A model generated the notes under the pieces. The model was not told where the DNA came from. It made no database searches and worked only from the letters and a program-made list of their open reading frames with translations. A stretch of DNA of 64,000 nucleotides from Mesostigma viride (lineage: Eukaryota; Streptophyta; Mesostigmatophyceae; Mesostigmatales; Mesostigmataceae): assembly GCA_009746045.1 (NCBI GenBank), contig RPFO01000165.1, positions 2,269,521-2,333,520 of the forward strand, written 5' to 3'. The translations under genes were made by a program, and so were the position numbers. Within the stretch, counting starts at the first letter, position 1; each line of letters begins with the position of its first letter. Shown piece by piece: positions 1 to 10,045 of the stretch.

Positions 1-198
1 GCCAAAAGGTATGGCAAAAACACCAGCAGACCATGCTTGGTTGCTCAGAATGTTGAAAACCCCTCAAAACCATGCCAAAAAAGGGGTTTTCAACAGTTAG
101 CGTACGATCAGCGTATAATACATTATACACCGCGTATTATACATTATACACCTGGGGCCGCGTACGACGCGTATCGCGTATGTATGGCCAGTCACTGC
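1..198. other. AT-rich non-gag sequence left of the Gypsy-M fragment
   Basis: The gag homology of the first Gypsy-M copy stops near position 198 and is replaced by unrelated sequence. It holds a perfect 13-bp inverted repeat (52-64 and 82-94, 17-nt loop, GTTGAAAACCCCT and its complement) and a short direct repeat containing ACATTATACA (about 111-151). This looks like the end of another inserted element or a deletion junction. No coding function is apparent. Confidence 0.5.
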
Positions 199-1478
199 CT
201 CCACTTCGCCGGCAAACTCCATGAGGCGCTCGTAAGATTGTTCCGGGGTTTCACCCTCGGCTATCTTGAAACTGCGCCACTCACGCTCTGCCTTGATGGT
301 CTCCACCGGGTATTCCTGGCGAAGGAGGTCCCACAGTTCCTCAGCAGGGTCGACACCATACATGATGTTGTCATAGTCGGGCTGGCCGCGCCCGTCGAAG
401 CCGAACCACACGTCCGTGTGACGCGTGTACAGCGAGACCTCTCTCCACTGCTCCACCAGCCTAGCCACACGCCTCAGCGTAAGGCCGTGAAAGAAGAAAT
501 GCATGTTGTTCATCACAAACTCATGCATTACAGTGCCTTGCGTAGTCATGTATTGCAGATCAATCCATGACTTGTACGCGTTGTAGGCCTGCGCCAGCGT
601 GGCCAGATTGCCGGTTGTGGAGAACTTCTCGCGCATATCCACCCGTGGTAGGGTGGGCTGATCTTCGCGCCTTCAGGTATGAGGCGCACCCTTTGCGGGT
701 ACTGCACCCCATCGGCATCCTCCGGCAGTCGCTGAGCTGCGCGTCCCTGCGCCAGCGTGCTTGGGCGTGCTGCCTCCCGTACTCGGAAAGCCAGCGGCGT
801 GGTTATGTCCTCCATGGGCGGAATGCGCCCAATGGGCACACTTGACCACCGTGCGGTCGACCCGCCGGTCAGCGCCCCCCCGCCTCGCCCAAACGGAATG
901 GAGACCCCGCCTGGCAGCATGCGTCCTGGTGCACCCCTGCGTGGGTCCATCGCGCGCGCCAGCCCTGCCCCGTTCTCCTCGTGCAATCCGTCTCGCGCTT
1001 GATCGAAAGGCAGGCATGCACCTGGGCGCCAGCGTATACTCGCCCCGTGGCTGACCATCCGCCTCACCAAGCAAGTCGTGCTGGGTTAGCGACCCAGCCA
1101 AAACCCCCGGTTCCATCGGAGCCCTTCCCGCCGCATTACCTGAGGTTGGCGGCTGGTCCCGCTCCCTCGGCTCCGCGGCAACACCACTTGGGCCCGGCAT
1201 CGTTGCCTGCCCGTCCCATGGTGTGGACTGCAGATGACGACCCTCTACGGCCACCAATTAATCTGTCGGTCACTTCCCGCATCTGCAGCGCCAGTTGCTG
1301 CTGCAACTGTTGCGACTGTTGCTGCATCTGCGCTTGCATCTAGCTGCGCGAACAGCGCCACCATACTCAGCGGCGCTTCTTGGTCGCGACTCTCACCCAC
1401 TGCGGGTACGGCGGGAGGAATCCCGCCACTCGACCCCGGAGCGGACGTGTCGGCATCTGCTCTACTTGCATCCGCCAT
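199..1478 (-). pseudogene. Gypsy-M gag, broken 3'-truncated copy
   Basis: This is a second copy of the gag gene seen intact at 51620-53392. The start is the ATG at 1478-1476, equivalent to the intact copy. Homology runs through the proline-rich N-terminus and Gln-rich coiled-coil stretch into the capsid-like region, then stops near 198, before the zinc knuckle. The frame is broken several times. Three breaks are 4-bp insertions relative to the intact copy (near 1018, 1258 and 1340), and one is a 2-bp insertion near 659. Protease, methyltransferase and polymerase are not in the window for this copy. It is a dead gag remnant. Confidence 0.85.
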
Positions 1479-2040
1479 GGCTCGAGTCTGCGCTCGCCTC
1501 ACTGGCATGCACCAGCTGACCGATGGGCAAAACAAGAACCAACAAGCCTAGGTTTCGCTGAGAAGAAGCAACAACCAAAGGCTTTATAACAGGCGTCAAG
1601 GATAACGACTCTACTAGCCTGCCAGAAAAAGACAAGAGCCAGCAAATTCTGGCTAGTTATATTTTCTTAAAATCTGTCTCAAGACACTTCCTTTACAATC
1701 TGTCAGCCAGGCCGTTCCGTGGGGTCGAGAGAAAATCTGCGACCATTCAGGCACCCACCTATGAATGACGCAACATGCTGTTCGATTCCGCAAATTTTAT
1801 GGCGAAAAAAAAAAACAGTGGTGGATCTAATAACACCTTAGGAGGATAATCGTAAAATTTCAGCCTTGATAGTGCCTTTATACACGCTCAGCATCGCCTG
1901 CCAGACCGCCATGCCTGTCGCCCGGAATTCGGTCACTTTCGTGCACGCGCACACCAAAAATTGCTGATGGTTGATAAACACTAAAGCCAACGTCTTGGCT
2001 TCGAACAGAGGGAAGCAGACTACCGGGTAGTCTCTTCGAG
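1479..2040 (-). other. Gypsy-M leader (copy 1)
   Basis: Non-coding stretch between the LTR part and the gag start, on the minus-strand sense. It carries about 300 bp (roughly 1700-1990) that are missing from the corresponding leader at 53393-53656, including an 11-bp A run near 1806. A 77-codon open frame on the minus strand (2071-1838) lies here, but I recognise no family. No clear tRNA primer-binding site was found. Confidence 0.5.
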
Positions 2041-3346
2041 TAACGTAAGGAGAGTTCTCAGCCGAGGACAAGGAACTGTCCCTCGTGCCTGATGACCACC
2101 TTATTGATCCCCTTGTGTACCGTCACGTGCCGCGCTTGACTATCCTTGCTGGGGCGTTAGCTAGACGCTCCAACTAATCTAATTGCGACAATGATGATGG
2201 TGCAAGATGATGCTTTTGCCTCCCCTGCTATAGAACAATGTTTTCACAACACACACTTTGCACAGTCTGATGATGAAGCCGCACATGCGGAATTTATTGA
2301 GAAAGTTAATACAATTACAACACGTCGATAGTCTCAATATCGATGCACTCCATGCTCACGAGCCCGCAGTTAGGCAGCGCTCCATGACATGCTACCGGCC
2401 TTGCTCCCAAGGAAAGGGAGAAACACGAAGGCCACTAACGAGAGACTCGAAGAGACTACACGCTACGTGAGAGTCCTCTTAGACTATGAACCAAACCATT
2501 CGTCATGCCACACGCATGACACACGCCACACTTGTCAGTCCAGCCAGGAATGCCAAAACTATCTTGCTGCCTGGACCATGCAAACAGAAACCGCATTCCA
2601 GTTGCCGTCCTGGCTTACTACCACACATGCCAACAAAAACAGGAAGGCATCCCGACAAATCTAAATTGCTACCCTGTTGCCGATCTCATCTCCTAGAGGC
2701 TAGCTCCGGCATTTCTGTCCCTGGGAATGTCCGGCATTTAGTCATGACCACCAAGGTCGAAGCATAATATCCTTCAAACAATCTGCACGCTCACACCTTG
2801 CGTGTGAGTGGCCCAGCAAACATTGCTTCTAATCTTTCCTTTCTAGAAGAAATCCCTTTGTAGGGCTGCCAGCGATTTCGCATTCATTCCAGCGATCTGG
2901 CTCCGCACCGCAAATTGTCCTTTTCCATTTTCTGTCCAGTCCTCATAACGTTGACCCGCTATTCTACACCACAAAGACACCTGGCCTGTCAATACTAGCC
3001 TCGGCGCTGTTGAAGTCCAGCAGTCCAGCAGTCCAGCAGTCCAGCAGTCCAGCTCCAGCTCCGGCTCCAGCTCCAGCTCCGGCTCCAGCTGTCCACTAAC
3101 TCGCGTATGATCCTCTCGACGCTGCGCACTTGTGCTGCCGTCCGTTCAAGTCAGTGCTGCGCGCCCAGCTGTGCCTGGCCCGGCGCGCGCGCACGTACAC
3201 TTTCGTCCGCTCTTATGCTGCAAGTGCTAGTGTCCCCCCCCCGGTCACTAGCCTTTGTCGAAAATGCGCAGAAAACAAATTCCTTGCACACGTCACCGGT
3301 CTTGTGCATAGCGGGCGCCCGGATGACATAGCTCGCGTCCGTGACA
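2041..3346 (-). repeat. Gypsy-M 5' LTR (copy 1)
   Basis: Closely matches the LTR sequences at 36629-37743 and 53657-54799. On the element sense it begins TGTCACGGACGC (plus-strand end GTGACA at 3346). The next bases are GGGG followed at once by Copia-A sequence, so the insertion point into Copia-A is sharp and fits the 4-bp target duplication seen for the complete copy. The other end of this element lies outside the window. Confidence 0.8.
3014..3091. repeat. Minisatellite in the Gypsy-M LTR
   Basis: Short tandem units AGTCCAGC, then alternating GCTCCAGCTCC and GCTCCGGC-type units. The other two Gypsy-M LTRs have only one or two units here, so this is a local expansion in copy 1. Confidence 0.8.
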
Positions 3347-3350
3347 GGGG

Positions 3351-3704
3351 GTGGATAGGTTTAGCAGATATACGTTGCTGACCATTCTACCTGGAATGCA
3401 GGAGCATCAGCTGTTGATGGGTCTCCAGTCTTTGTTGCCAGGCTTTGGGGTGTACACCAAGGTGCAAGCTGACTTGCAGTTTGACTGCTTGATCAAGCTG
3501 GCTGACCAGCTTCCTTGTCTTGTAAGTTGGTAGTGGTCCCTAGGGAATGCCATGGGCAGCAGGGAGCTGTAGAGAGATCTATACGTGAAGTAAAAACAGT
3601 GGTGCTAGCAGCTAGGAGTGTGCCTGTTGTGGCATCAGCTCTAGAGCGAGCAGCTTGGTGTAAGGGGATTGAGGAGCAGCTTAACCACAGAGTAACCTAT
3701 TACT
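3351..3704 (+). pseudogene. Copia-A integrase core, frameshifted fragment
   Basis: The frame begins at the conserved stretch after the first catalytic Asp of a retroviral-type integrase core. It continues to the second acidic block (VQADLQFD) and the Glu block (QQGAVERSIREVK). A duplication of about 5 bp (CTTGT) near 3517 and a 2-bp loss near 3722 split it into three frames. The second copy at 20842-23664 reads through the same region without these breaks. The zinc-binding part is missing because of the Gypsy-M insertion. Confidence 0.75.
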
Positions 3705-6317
3705 ATGATGGTGTGGCAGTCTCCCCTGGCATTGCAGTTTGGTATGCTATCACAGGACGTGGTGGCAGCCTGCCTGAAGAAGGCAGACAGGGTGTTCTCC
3801 AGATTGAGGCGTAAGGACAAGGGTTGGAAAATGCTGAGGCCCCAGGTGGGACTGAGGGTCAGGATGTGGAAGGAACCGTCATTACCAGGCAAGCGTGGCA
3901 AGTGGCAAGATGGGCAGGTAACCCATGTTGAAGAGGCTAACCATTCTTGTCTGGTGGCTTTGGAGAGTAATCCCAAGCACGTGTACAGGCTATCCTGGGC
4001 TCACGTCAAGGAGAGAAGGCCAACTGCAATCTGGCCTGAAGACGGCCCTGATCCTCCCTTGGAGGGAGATGAGCAGGATGAGAGCCAGGCAGCAGATGCT
4101 AACCCGCCATGCTTGGATTATGGTCTGTCCTGGATGGATGAGGGTGAGCAGGAGTCTGCTGAGACGTCTGTCACAAGGCCAGAGGTGGCCAGGGCTGCAC
4201 CACAGTCCAGGGGGCTGCTTATGGCGGACATCATTCGAGCTCTGCAGAACAGCAAGCGTGATCCCAAGGTATCTAAGCTCACGGGATGGGGGTCATGTGG
4301 GGCACCAGCACTAGAAGTGGATACCAACTCACAGGTGTCCATTCTAAGGGTAGAGGATGCTGCAGGCTTGCAGTGGTCATCCCCTAGCTGCCTAGCTGTG
4401 TCTGATTTCTCTGGGAATGTGTCCATGAAGATCTTGGGAGAAGTGAGTGTGCCTATCCTGGGGGTGCCCACCACGTTCAGTGTGGTTGAAGGGTATCAGG
4501 GGCCTGCCATTCTAGGTCAGAACTTCTTGTGCTTACCAGGGGTGAGGATATCCTCTGAGGAGCTAGCATTAGAAGGGCAGGGCCGCCTTCCCTTGCAGAG
4601 ATATCGCTACTCCCAGGGTCTTAGTGTGGCTGTAAGGGCTGTGAGGGGTCTAGAGGCAGAGGGTCCTGATACAAAGGAGCCCATTGCTGGGGACCTGCTG
4701 ATCCTCCCTACTACGTTTGACCCACGTGAGTTGGGTGTGCAGAGGTACCAGATCCCAGGAACGAGTCCTGTACCTTGGCGCAAGCTAGTGGAGATGATGC
4801 AAAGCCCCAAGATGGCTAAGGCATGGACTCTTGGCTTTGTTGCTTCTGGGCATGAGTGGATAGTTGCCAACTGTGCAGAGCCTGTGGATGTCCTCCCTGA
4901 GGATCACCAGCTGCTCAGGTTGATGTTTGTCCTCAAGCTCAAGGAGGTAGATGGCGTGCAGGTGCCACATGTTAGACCAGTTGTGACTGAGTACCATGGC
5001 ACTGGACAGTTAGCAGATGAGGAGCTTTACACACCAGGGATGCTGCATGATACATGGAGGATTTTGTTGTGCATTTACTTGTCTTTTCTGCAGAAGGGGA
5101 TACCCTATAGCTCTGTGTTGGTAGATTTCAAGAGGGCTTTTCTTAAGGGTGATCAGCAGGAAGCACAGGATACTTGGCGCACAATACCCCCTTTCTTTGT
5201 TAAGGTGCCTGCAGTGTGGAGGGCAGAGCTGAAGACGAGGTATTTGAGGATTCTCAAAGGCGTGGAAGGCCTTAGATCGAGTCCCATCATCTGGAGGAAG
5301 AGCTTGGAGAAGTACCTCAGGTCTGTCTGTGGTCTCTCAGTCTCTCCAGTTGATCCTTGTCTGTTTCAGGGTAGCTATGAGGGGCTGCCAGCGTTTGCCT
5401 CCCTGCATGGTGATGATCTGCATCTCCTGGGCCATCCCACTTGGCAAGAGTTGACTCTGGCCAGGATCCAGAAACGGTTTGAACTGGGTAAGATCCAGTA
5501 CATGGTTGAGAATGAGCCCATGGTGTTTTGTGGAATGCAGGCGACCTTGGTCCATCAGCAGGGTACATGGTCCATCCAGCTGGAGGGTGGTAAGGATTAT
5601 CCTCAGCAGATCATAGATGCCTTGCAGGAGCCCATCACCCAGGCCAGATGTGCAACAATACGAGGTATGTTGGCATGGCTGGCCAGCATTTGTGCTCCTG
5701 ACCTGTTGGTACTGAGTCGGTTGACCGATTCCCAACTGGTTGAGGTGGGTGCTGAGAGAGTGGTAGAGGCTGTTCGCATGTCTCCCCCTCTCATGCTGGG
5801 TCCTTTGGATTTGTACAGGCCTTTTGACATGATGCTCTATGTGGACAGTTCTATGGATAGTAGGAAGGTCACAGAGGTCAGGGGCCGTGCAGCAGCATTA
5901 ATATCCCTGGTGCAGGAACAGTCCTCTCTGGTCTGCTGGTACAGTCGGTTGCAAAACAGGGTAACTCCCAGCAGTGACATTGCTGAGTGCAGGGCAATCT
6001 GTGAAGGGCTTCATACTGCTCTTTACTTGAGGGAGCTATTTTACCAGCTATGTCAAGTGGCTTCCTGTCGGTTGCAGATGCACACACTGGTAAGAACTGA
6101 CAGCATGGGCATGGTGCAGTTTGTGCACAGGCAGCTGGCCAGGAGCAGGGACCTTGATTATTTGTTGCTCAAGGAAATGTCTTGCTTAGCTAACATTGAA
6201 CATGTGGCTGGCGTGGACAACCCTGCAGATGCTCTCACCAAGCTGGAGGAGAAGGCTGAGCTGCAATACCCTTTGCTTCGTGGGCTCATGGCCTCCAAGG
6301 GGGGAGGGCCAGAGTAG
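3705..6317 (+). CDS. Copia-A pol: integrase C-end, protease-like, RT, RNase H
   Basis: An 870-codon open frame. Residues 1-110 are the basic integrase C-terminal region. Residues about 200-290 hold a retropepsin-like domain with VDTNSQVSIL, where the usual Asp-Thr-Gly is Asp-Thr-Asn, and a later AILGQNF block. Reverse transcriptase follows, with VDFKRAFLKGD and the active site written LHGDD instead of YVDD. RNase H follows with YVDSSMD, the AECRAI block, RTDS and the terminal NPADALTKL box. Protease therefore sits after integrase, unlike standard Copia elements (protease before integrase). The stop is followed by a short purine run. The frame is intact but, lacking an upstream gag and complete integrase, the copy is probably inactive. 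Confidence 0.85.
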   Translation: MMVWQSPLALQFGMLSQDVVAACLKKADRVFSRLRRKDKGWKMLRPQVGLRVRMWKEPSLPGKRGKWQDGQVTHVEEANHSCLVALESNPKHVYRLSWAHVKERRPTAIWPEDGPDPPLEGDEQDESQAADANPPCLDYGLSWMDEGEQESAETSVTRPEVARAAPQSRGLLMADIIRALQNSKRDPKVSKLTGWGSCGAPALEVDTNSQVSILRVEDAAGLQWSSPSCLAVSDFSGNVSMKILGEVSVPILGVPTTFSVVEGYQGPAILGQNFLCLPGVRISSEELALEGQGRLPLQRYRYSQGLSVAVRAVRGLEAEGPDTKEPIAGDLLILPTTFDPRELGVQRYQIPGTSPVPWRKLVEMMQSPKMAKAWTLGFVASGHEWIVANCAEPVDVLPEDHQLLRLMFVLKLKEVDGVQVPHVRPVVTEYHGTGQLADEELYTPGMLHDTWRILLCIYLSFLQKGIPYSSVLVDFKRAFLKGDQQEAQDTWRTIPPFFVKVPAVWRAELKTRYLRILKGVEGLRSSPIIWRKSLEKYLRSVCGLSVSPVDPCLFQGSYEGLPAFASLHGDDLHLLGHPTWQELTLARIQKRFELGKIQYMVENEPMVFCGMQATLVHQQGTWSIQLEGGKDYPQQIIDALQEPITQARCATIRGMLAWLASICAPDLLVLSRLTDSQLVEVGAERVVEAVRMSPPLMLGPLDLYRPFDMMLYVDSSMDSRKVTEVRGRAAALISLVQEQSSLVCWYSRLQNRVTPSSDIAECRAICEGLHTALYLRELFYQLCQVASCRLQMHTLVRTDSMGMVQFVHRQLARSRDLDYLLLKEMSCLANIEHVAGVDNPADALTKLEEKAELQYPLLRGLMASKGGGPE

Positions 6318-6856
6318 ACCAAACAGCCTTGCTCTAGGTGGGAGGCATCCCAGTGGGCTGGGCAGCCACGTGGTGGCTGACAGCAGGTCCTTCAGAGTTC
6401 AGACACGCTCTGCTGGACAGGGGTCCGGGTGGAGTCACTCCCCTGGCTGAGAATTTCGCCTGGCTCTGTCATTGGGCTGCAGAGGAGTCTTAAGGACTTT
6501 GTAATGGGCCTTGGGTCTTCATGGAATGGACCCTGCAAGGGCAGCCCAAGTGTTGGCTCTAACAGGTTGCTGTACATTTGTATATGTTCTCTGTAACCAA
6601 CCTGTTGCATGCTAATAAAATCCCTGGTTGTGTGACCATGTTGGACGTGGTTGCCAGGGGCCTCACTATGGGTTATACTTCTTTATAATGAAACATAATC
6701 TTGTTATTGTCATGTCCTGTTGTTGTGTAATGTTCAGTTCCAGGATCGAGCTGATCCAAACCTGGAGGATATGGGGTGGGGTTCGATTCCCCAGCTGACC
6801 TCAGCCTGGCATGTGTGAATCCTGAGTTTATCCCTCAGTGAGGACATGGGCTCCCC
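6318..6856 (+). other. Copia-A 3' untranslated / LTR-like region
   Basis: Non-coding sequence after the pol stop, repeated in inverted orientation at 8750-9280. A purine run (GGGGGGAGGG) at the pol stop is a candidate polypurine tract. AATAAA lies at 6614-6619. A tRNA-like T-arm lies near 6781. The matching 5' LTR was not found, so the exact LTR ends are unknown. Confidence 0.55.
6733..6801 (+). other. tRNA-like segment with a T-arm
   Basis: Contains a perfect T-arm / B-box (GGGGTTCGATTCCCC) followed by seven bases (GCTGACC) that pair 6 of 7 with GTTCAGT at the start, like an acceptor stem. The D-arm and anticodon arm are not normal, so this is not called as a tRNA gene. The second Copia-A copy has the same feature on the minus strand at 8802-8866 (65 nt). 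Confidence 0.4.
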
Positions 6857-6857
6857 A

Positions 6858-8342
6858 ATTTGCGCAGCAACTCGTCAGCAGAGCTTGTGAGCTCCTGGTC
6901 CTTGCCGGCTGGAATGACCCTAGGCTGCTGGCTAGCAACCTTTATCCTCACACCAGGCCTACGACCCTCGATAGGCTCGCCACTCGTCGTGACGACCAAG
7001 GTTCGTGTGTGAAGACGCTCATTGCCTCGTTGAGCCTCGAGCTATATGCAACCTCGTTCCATCCTTGTTCCTCGGTCATGAGCAACGCTGGGCAACGCTA
7101 CATTGCCAGAGCCTCGTATCGCTGCCCTGCATCCTCGTTGCAGGCAGCATACAGGAATCTCTGGCTATCCTGTGTCTAGGACAGCCCAGGACCTGCCACA
7201 GTCCTGCATGGACTTATGTTAGGGATATTATATCCACCTGGCCACAATATATCCCAGCCTGATTTCTGTCTTGTTGGATTTATTCCATATGGACTGGGAA
7301 TTTGATAGCTATGATGAGCTAGATGAATCGGGCTCAATGAGCTGATCAATATTCATGTGCCATAGTCCTATACTTGGACATGGATGACTTGTAACCTGAG
7401 TCAGCCTAGTAGCATCACGTATTTGATTGACAAGTGGTGCTATGGCCTATTGGACAAGTGTTTGGTCCATGAGCTGACAAGTGTTGGAAGCTCATGATGA
7501 CACATGTTATCACTTACATGATGACAAGTGGGTAGACTCATTGCATGACACTTGTCACTCCAAGGAGAAGAGATGTGTCACTTTATTAATCATGTTATGT
7601 GGCACATTATTATGTAGACACCTGGCATCTAGCTATTATGCCAGCTCATTGGATCATGTCTAGAATGTTCTAGGAATGTTCTAAGAATATGCCAGGAATA
7701 TTCCTGGAATATACTGAGAATATGCTGGGAATATGCTAGGAATATGCTAGGATGTTTCTACAAGCTTCTGTGATGATGTCATTGCTGATGCCATCCTTCC
7801 TAGCCTAAAAGGTATAAAAGGAAACTGCCCCCTAAGGGCAGGTACCTCCATTTAACCTCTCTTGAACCTCCATTGAACCTCTTTTCCTAACCTCTAAATC
7901 TATTAAATAAAACTCTTTTTCTGGTCTCTCTTCCATTGTCTTCAAGCTCAGTCTTTCATCACCTGCAAGGTGAAAGGGTAGCAAGGCCAAGCACAAGGCA
8001 TTGTGTAAAACCCATTAGTTTCCTCTACTTTTCCAACAACTTACATCCTTGCAGACCTGCTGGCTGGCTACTGGCTTCTACTAGCCACAGGACCGTTGAG
8101 CCCTCAGTACACTGTGTCCCAGTCACGTGAGAGTTCAGGCTAAGCCTGTGCAGGCACGGCCTGCCACGTGTCCTGTCCACTATGCCCTGAGAGAGAGTGC
8201 ACCGCCCTTGCCCGCCGGTCGGCAGTACTTCGGGACCTGATATCTCTCTAGTCCCTTGTCTGTTCTAGGCGGTTGACACGGCGTTAGAAAGGTCTCCTCA
8301 ACCTGCATCCATCTAGCACATTGGTGCCCCAATATGCTAACT
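6858..8342 (+). repeat. Repeat R1, copy 1 (interrupted by a solo LTR)
   Basis: Starts ATTTGCGCAGCAACTCG and ends GCTAACT. It is nearly identical to 26238-26899 (plus) and 27311-27967 (minus). Without the 822-bp solo LTR it is about 660 bp. No coding frame is shared by the copies in a convincing way. It may be part of an LTR or of a fold-back element. Confidence 0.8.
7217..8038 (+). mobile_element. Solo LTR of an unidentified LTR retrotransposon
   Basis: Starts TGTTAGGG, ends TTCCAACA, and is flanked by the 5-bp duplication ACTTA (7212-7216 and 8039-8043). The uninterrupted site is present in R1 copy 2 near 26600. It contains a TATAAAAG box (7813-7820) and AATAAA (7906-7911), as expected for an LTR promoter and poly(A) signal. 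Internal repeats are TGACAAGTG (four near-copies, about 7428-7530) and GGAATATGCTAG-like units (7680-7755). No coding sequence is present, so recombination between two LTRs has probably removed the interior. Confidence 0.85.
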
Positions 8343-8749
8343 CAAACCCTTTCTTGTTTTGGAGCTTGGACCAGCCTGAAAACCTATCAGCCACTGTCCC
8401 CACATGCCTTCAGACATCTGATCCCTCCCAGAGACCAGACCTGCCTTTTCTTTTGGAACCTGAGGTGCCTCCAAATATTAGCTAGGCCTGCTCATTGGTT
8501 CAAAGGTTGCCCTCTGACCCACATGACATCCCAACCCTTTCTTTGGGAACCTGGTGTAGATTAAAGTTAGGTCTTCACTGAGTCAGAGGAGTTTGGATAG
8601 AGGAGTCCATGAACGTACTATTGTGAGTTCCTGGTCATCCAGTTATCACAGGCGCCCGTTCATATGGCGCCCGCCACGGAGCCTCCCTTATCTTTTAAAT
8701 CCTTCCCCAGACTGAGAGAGCCCTGACAAATGTTAGCCAACACATGGGG
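8343..8749 (-). repeat. Repeat M, copy 1
   Basis: About 410 bp, the reverse complement of 26900-27310. It ends with GCCAACACATGGGG and joins directly to the Copia-A 3' end. No ORF was recognised. Confidence 0.75.
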
Positions 8750-9280
8750 AGCCCATGTCCTCACTGATGGATAAACTCAGGATTCACACATGCCAGGCTG
8801 AGGTCAGCTGGGGAATCGAACCCCACCCCATATCCTCCAGGTTTGGATCAGCTCCTGGAACTGAGCATTACACAACAACAGGACATGACAATAACAAGAT
8901 TATGTTTTTTTAATAAAGAAGTATTACCCATAGTGAGGCCCCTGGCAACCACGTCCAACATGGTCACACAATCAGGGATTTATTAGCATGCAACAGGTTG
9001 GTTACAGAGAATATATACAAATGTACAGCAACCTGTTAGAGCCAACACTTGGGCTGCCCTTGCAGGGTCCATTCCATGAAGACCCAAGGCCCATTACATA
9101 GTCCTTCAGACTCTTCTGCAGCCCCATGACAGAGCCAGGCGAAATTCTCAGCCAGGGGAGTGACTCCACCCTGACCCCTGTCCAGCAGAGCGTGTCTGAA
9201 CTCTGAAGGACCTGCTGTCAGCCACCACGTGGCTGCCCAGCCCACTGGGATGCCTCCCACCTAGAGCAAGGCTGTTTGGT

Positions 9281-10045
9281 CTACTCTGGCCCTCCCCCCT
9301 TGGAGGCCATGAGCCCACGAAGCAAAGGGTATTGCAGCTCAGCCTTCTCCTCCAGCTTGGTGAGAGCATCTGCAGGGTTGTCCACGCCAGCCACATGTTC
9401 AATGTTAGCTAAGCAAGACATTTCCTTGAGCAACAAATAATCAAGGTCCCTGCTCCTGGCCAGCTGCCTGTGCACAAACTGCACCATGCCCATGCTGTCA
9501 GTTCTTACCAGTGTGTGCATCTGCAACCGACAGGAAGCCACTTGACATAGCTGGTAAAATAGCTCCCTCAAGTAAAGAGCAGTATGGAGCCCTTCACAGA
9601 TTGCCCTGCACTCAGCAATGTCACTGCTGGGAGTTACCCTGTTTTGCAACCGACTGTACCAGCAGACCAGAGAGGACTGTTCCTGCACCAGGGATATTAA
9701 TGCTGCTGCACGGCCCCTGACCTCTGTGACCTTCCTACTATCCATAGAACTGTCCACATAGAGCACCATGTCAAAAGGCCTGTACAAATCCAAAGGACCC
9801 AGCATGAGAGGGGGAGACATCCGAACAGCCTCTACCACTCTCTCAGCACCCACCTCAACCAGTTGGGAATCGGTCAACCGACTCAGTACCAACAGGTCAG
9901 GAGCACAAATGCTGGCCAGCCATGCCAACATACCTCGTATTGTTGCACATCTGGCCTGGGTGATGGGCTCCTGCAAGGCATCTATGATCTGCTGGGGATA
10001 ATCCTTACCACCCTCCAGCTTGATGGACCATGTACCCTGCTGATG
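9281..10045 (-). CDS. Copia-A pol C-terminal part (RT end and RNase H)
   Basis: This is the 3' part of the pol gene whose 5' part is at 20842-23664. It carries the end of reverse transcriptase and the whole RNase H domain: YVDSSMD, SSDIAECRAI, RTDSMGM, and NPADALTKL close to the C-terminus. It is nearly identical to the end of the 870-codon frame at 3705-6317. The frame is open up to the Gypsy-C insertion point. A normal product can no longer be made because 10.8 kb of Gypsy-C separate it from the rest of pol. Confidence 0.85.
   Translation of the reverse strand, partial: HQQGTWSIKLEGGKDYPQQIIDALQEPITQARCATIRGMLAWLASICAPDLLVLSRLTDSQLVEVGAERVVEAVRMSPPLMLGPLDLYRPFDMVLYVDSSMDSRKVTEVRGRAAALISLVQEQSSLVCWYSRLQNRVTPSSDIAECRAICEGLHTALYLRELFYQLCQVASCRLQMHTLVRTDSMGMVQFVHRQLARSRDLDYLLLKEMSCLANIEHVAGVDNPADALTKLEEKAELQYPLLRGLMASKGGGPE

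Larger units (their letters stand above)
3347..6856 (+). mobile_element. Copia-A, copy 1 (5'-truncated)
   Basis: Plus-strand Copia-like element that begins inside the integrase domain, where the Gypsy-M LTR is joined, and runs through polymerase to its 3' region. Relative to the second copy it has a small insertion near 3519 and a 2-bp deletion near 3722, which break the integrase frame. No 5' LTR, gag or ORF0 is present here. The 3' edge is set by the shared sequence ending GGGCTCCCC, after which repeat R1 begins. Confidence 0.8.

Noticed and set aside
1772-1785. TTCGATTCC, resembling a tRNA B-box
   Set aside because: No paired stem or other tRNA arms around it, unlike 6781-6795.
3107-3381. 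Short Cys/Ala-rich plus-strand frames
   Set aside because: Inside the Gypsy-M LTR, which is non-coding in all three copies.
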